The notes under the pieces: generated by a model | The model's input: the letters and a program-made list of their open reading frames with translations, nothing else | What the model was told of the DNA's origin: nothing | Databases searched by the model: none | Shown here: one piece after another, positions 61,695-64,000 of the stretch | Numbering within the stretch: the stretch's first letter is position 1 | How the letters are laid out: each line of letters starts with the position of its first letter | Made by a program: the position numbers and the translations under genes | Assembly: GCA_002729885.1 (NCBI GenBank) | Contig: PBUB01000002.1 | Span: forward strand, 611,745-675,744 | Origin: Spirochaetaceae bacterium | GTDB taxonomy: Bacteria; Spirochaetota; Leptospiria; Leptospirales; Leptonemataceae | Reading direction: 5' to 3' | DNA length: 64,000 bases

Positions 61695-61877
61695 TTTCAC
61701 TAAACCCGGGCGGGAAGCCCTGAGATCTAGAGAACCTGTCCATGCTCGGATTAAAGGGAAGGCAGTCAAGAGAAAAGGCTGATCATTAGAGTAGGTGGTC
61801 GATCTAAAGAAGTAGGCCCGTGGGGAGAGACCTCCGATCTCGGAAGGCTTGGGTCCGGAAGAACCTGGATTCTCTGG

Positions 61878-62336
61878 CTATGTTCGGCGCTCTTCGAAGA
61901 ATTGTGTGAGGAGCTCTGCGGCGGAGCTTTCGTGCTCCTCCAGCAATCGCCAGGAAGGTCGGTGATTGATTTCCGATGACATCTTGTCCAGAAGGCTACG
62001 GAGTCCGGGCCAGGAGGTGGAGAATGTCATAAAGGCCACTTCTGGTATTCGGGCATGAATGATCAGTCCGCTACACATCAGGCAGGGTTCCAGAGTCGTG
62101 ATCAAGATCGTGCGCGGCAGTCGCTCGGATCTCAGTGCTTTGCTGGCATATCGAATGGCCAGCAACTCAGCATGGGCGGAAGGATCTGCCAGTTCTATAA
62201 TCTGATTACGGGCCTCCGATACAATAGTGCCGTGTTCATCGCACAGGACAGCACCAACCGGAGTTTCACCTTGTTCATACGCTTCGCGGGCTAGATCCAG
62301 CGCTCGCTGGCAGGCAGTATCCGGAGGATATAGCAT
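61878..62336 (-). CDS. tadA: tRNA-specific adenosine deaminase
   Basis: 152 residues. Deaminates adenosine-34 to inosine in tRNA-Arg(ACG). The zinc/catalytic motifs are HAE in PSAHAELLA and TLEPCLMCSG (PCxxC), with the N-terminal GETPVGAVLC. The length fits TadA. The C-terminal FMTFSTSWPGLRSLLDK is less conserved than in E. coli (the usual DPKxGA is missing), so a related cytosine/guanine deaminase cannot be wholly excluded. It lies upstream of tRNA-Ser, the order found also in other bacteria (tRNA-Ser/tadA neighbours). Confidence 0.85.
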   Translation of the reverse strand: MLYPPDTACQRALDLAREAYEQGETPVGAVLCDEHGTIVSEARNQIIELADPSAHAELLAIRYASKALRSERLPRTILITTLEPCLMCSGLIIHARIPEVAFMTFSTSWPGLRSLLDKMSSEINHRPSWRLLEEHESSAAELLTQFFEERRT

Positions 62337-62437
62337 GAAGTGTCAGGGTTTAACAGGCCGCGAAAGAAGTTCTAGCAGAAAAAAGAAAGGCAGCCCCTGA
62401 AGGCTGCCCTCGATTGAAGCTGAGAATTTCGCTAAAT

Positions 62438-63592
62438 TTACAGCCCCAGACCTTTACCTGCGATGATTTCACGCATGATCTCGGAAGTTCCGGCATAGAT
62501 GGACTGCACCCTTGCGTCCAGGAATGCCCGCGCGATGGGGTACTCGGTCATGTAGCCGTAGCCGCCGAAGAACTGGAGACACTCATCTACATGGCGCTTC
62601 AGTAATTCTGAGCAGAGTAATTTCGCCTGGGATGCCTGAACGGTCACTTTCTCGCCTTTCATAAACTGGATAATCACCTGGTCCAGCATGGCTCGGGCGG
62701 CCATCTGCTCGGTGTACATGTCAGCCAGTTTGAACTGAGTATTCTGAAATTTGCTGATTGATTTACCAAAAGCCTTTCTGGTCTTAACGTAGTCGACAGT
62801 CATTTCCAGAGTAGCCTCGGCGGATCGCATATTGCTGATGGCCAGCACCAATCGCTCGGTGGCCAGTTCGCTCATCAGATAGCGAAATCCGTACCCTTCT
62901 TTGCCGATGAGGTTCTCTTTGGGAACTTTGACATCGTTAAAAAACAGCTCGGAAGTATCCTGCGCATGGAGTCCAATTTTCTCCAGCTTGCGGCCTCGTT
63001 CGAAGCCTTCCATCCCGCGTTCAATTGCTAGCAGGGAGACCCCGTTCTGCCCGCGGGATGCATTGGTCTTCACAACAGTGATTACCAGATCCGATAGATA
63101 ACCGTTGGAGATAAAGGTCTTGGAACCGTTCACCAGGTAATGATCACCTTTATCCACGGCAGTGGTCTGGATTCCCGCCAGGTCGGAACCTGCATTGGGC
63201 TCGGTCATGGCCACGGCCAGGATTTTAGTTCCGTCCACTACACCTGGTAGCCATCGCTTCTTTTGCTCTTCGTTTGCATGGTGCAGGATGTAGGGAGCGA
63301 TTACGTCTGCATGCAGACTCACGAAGAAGCCGCTGGCGCCCACACGGGCCAATTCTTCGATAACAATTACGTTATAAAGAAAGTCCGCTTCGGCGGCTCC
63401 GTATTCCGCAGGAAAGTTAGGACAAATCATGCCGAGCTGACCGGCTTCTGCCCAGATTTCTCGGGGTACAATTTTATCTTTTTCCCATTGCTCGTGGTTG
63501 GGAGCAACCTTCTCGTTTACAAAATCCCGGACCATGTCCCGGAAAGTATTATGATCGTCTGTGTATGGTAGTTGACTGGGTAGTCCTTTCAT
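62438..63592 (-). CDS. Acyl-CoA dehydrogenase (isovaleryl/long-chain type)
   Basis: 384 residues from ATG 63592; an upstream in-frame start would add 30 poorly folded residues. FAD flavoprotein catalysing alpha,beta-dehydrogenation of acyl-CoA. Motifs: AVAMTEPNAGSDLAG, NGSKTFISNG and the late QFFGGYGYMTEYPIAR and YAGTSEIMR. The MCAD-type catalytic Glu in YEGT is replaced by Ala; instead Glu in LATERLVLA aligns with the isovaleryl/long-chain base. It therefore probably acts on branched or long chains. It needs an electron-transfer flavoprotein, not encoded here. Confidence 0.93.
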   Translation of the reverse strand: MKGLPSQLPYTDDHNTFRDMVRDFVNEKVAPNHEQWEKDKIVPREIWAEAGQLGMICPNFPAEYGAAEADFLYNVIVIEELARVGASGFFVSLHADVIAPYILHHANEEQKKRWLPGVVDGTKILAVAMTEPNAGSDLAGIQTTAVDKGDHYLVNGSKTFISNGYLSDLVITVVKTNASRGQNGVSLLAIERGMEGFERGRKLEKIGLHAQDTSELFFNDVKVPKENLIGKEGYGFRYLMSELATERLVLAISNMRSAEATLEMTVDYVKTRKAFGKSISKFQNTQFKLADMYTEQMAARAMLDQVIIQFMKGEKVTVQASQAKLLCSELLKRHVDECLQFFGGYGYMTEYPIARAFLDARVQSIYAGTSEIMREIIAGKGLGL

Positions 63593-63706
63593 ATGCCGCC
63601 TCTTTTCTGGCTTTGTCCTCCAGGACGCGCCAGGTTGTATTGACTCAAAAGTCAACTTTTGGCCGGCCGCACTTTCTGCCAAGAAATATAAAAACCTGAC
63701 ACCCGG

Positions 63707-64000
63707 TCAGAACTCGAACATGGTACCGCTGAGGAATCGGCGAAAGACTTCATATTTGCGCAGGCCAAAAATACGATTTCGATTCTTGCGAATCCATTCA
63801 TCCTGTTGCAGATATCCGCCTCCGGGCTGCTCCTTCTTGCGCATCTCGACACCCCGGGCATAGAGGGCACGAAATTCCTTACGAATCATCTCCAGTGTGC
63901 GAGAGTACGTCAGGTAAGAATCCACCTGCTCTCCATTGATATCGCGAAATCGTTCGGTCCACCATTCAATGAGTATTTTTCGAATGAGCGTTTCCGGATA
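63707..64000 (-). CDS. C-terminal part of a protein of unknown function (5' end outside window)
   Basis: The frame is open to the window edge, leaving about 97 C-terminal residues. The visible part is strongly charged and helical, rich in Arg, Lys, Glu and Tyr (IRKILIEWWTERFRD, MIRKEFRALYARGVEMRKKE, NRIFGLRKYEVFRRF). There is no motif I recognise. The apparent GTG at 63925 is internal. Confidence 0.6.
   Translation of the reverse strand, partial: YPETLIRKILIEWWTERFRDINGEQVDSYLTYSRTLEMIRKEFRALYARGVEMRKKEQPGGGYLQQDEWIRKNRNRIFGLRKYEVFRRFLSGTMFEF

Noticed and set aside
61700-61877. Possible SRP RNA between tRNA-Ser and tadA
   Set aside because: GGTCCGGAAG at about 61852 recalls the SRP loop, but the AGCAGC side and the flanking stem are missing.

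Overview
The window reads as a spirochaete chromosome of moderate GC content, most likely of the order Leptospirales (a Leptonema/Turneriella-like or uncultured relative). Support comes from a DUF1554 surface lipoprotein (a family concentrated in Leptospira), many lipoproteins with relaxed spirochaetal lipoboxes, a V-type ATPase operon, and abundant class III cyclase/cyclic-nucleotide signalling. The genus is inferred. A V-type rather than F-type ATPase would be unusual for Leptospira itself. Gene density is high, with short intergenic gaps and many 1-8 bp overlaps.

Layout. (1) 1-3.1 kb: distal end of a V-ATPase operon (D, I, two tiny ORFs, K); the K subunit keeps the full Na+ ligand set known from Enterococcus hirae. 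(2) 3.2-8.3 kb: a probable cAMP module, with a Popeye-like membrane sensor, a double cyclic-nucleotide-binding protein, two envelope proteins and a cyclase matching the twin catalytic core of animal soluble adenylyl cyclase. (3) 8.3-15.2 kb: a minus-strand run of GH1 glycosidase, zinc-finger protein, purM, rlmN, pabB-pabC fusion and yitT, with overlapping ends. (4) 15.3-24.3 kb: cysteine-rich secreted proteins, RNase D-like exonuclease, M14 carboxypeptidase lipoprotein, lytic transglycosylase, outer-membrane-type protein, YceI and a tandem-PA14 protein. (5) 24.3-29.9 kb: a DUF1549/DUF1501 pair followed by two TPM-domain proteins. (6) 30-39.9 kb: an 18-bp minisatellite, a YaeQ-like protein, a split MaoC dehydratase pair, queG with a repeat-born insert, an aldo/keto reductase, an alkylglycerol-monooxygenase-like enzyme, an LTA-synthase-like phosphotransferase, DUF302 and a YceK-like lipoprotein. 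(7) 40-45.6 kb: hybrid histidine kinase, threonine ammonia-lyase, Rossmann protein, serine hydrolase. (8) 45.6-52.9 kb: a 1580-residue repeat protein convergent with a SUKH-TPR-LRR protein. (9) 53.2-58.8 kb: acetyltransferase, DUF1554 lipoprotein, then a copper locus (copA, copZ, cupredoxin lipoprotein and an ECF sigma factor with a cysteine-rich tail). (10) 59-64 kb: methyltransferase, L12-C-domain protein, membrane protein, a 785-bp non-coding structured region ending in tRNA-Ser(GGA), tadA, acyl-CoA dehydrogenase and a truncated gene.

The strongest unexplained signal is the pair of 100-nt elements at 61221-61320 and 61511-61610. Each folds as a 19-bp outer stem closing two hairpins, the second abuts the 3' end of tRNA-Ser, and the two copies differ by compensatory base changes. 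Next are the compact cAMP module, the copper locus with its putative metal-sensing sigma factor, and the convergent giant-protein/SUKH-LRR pair.
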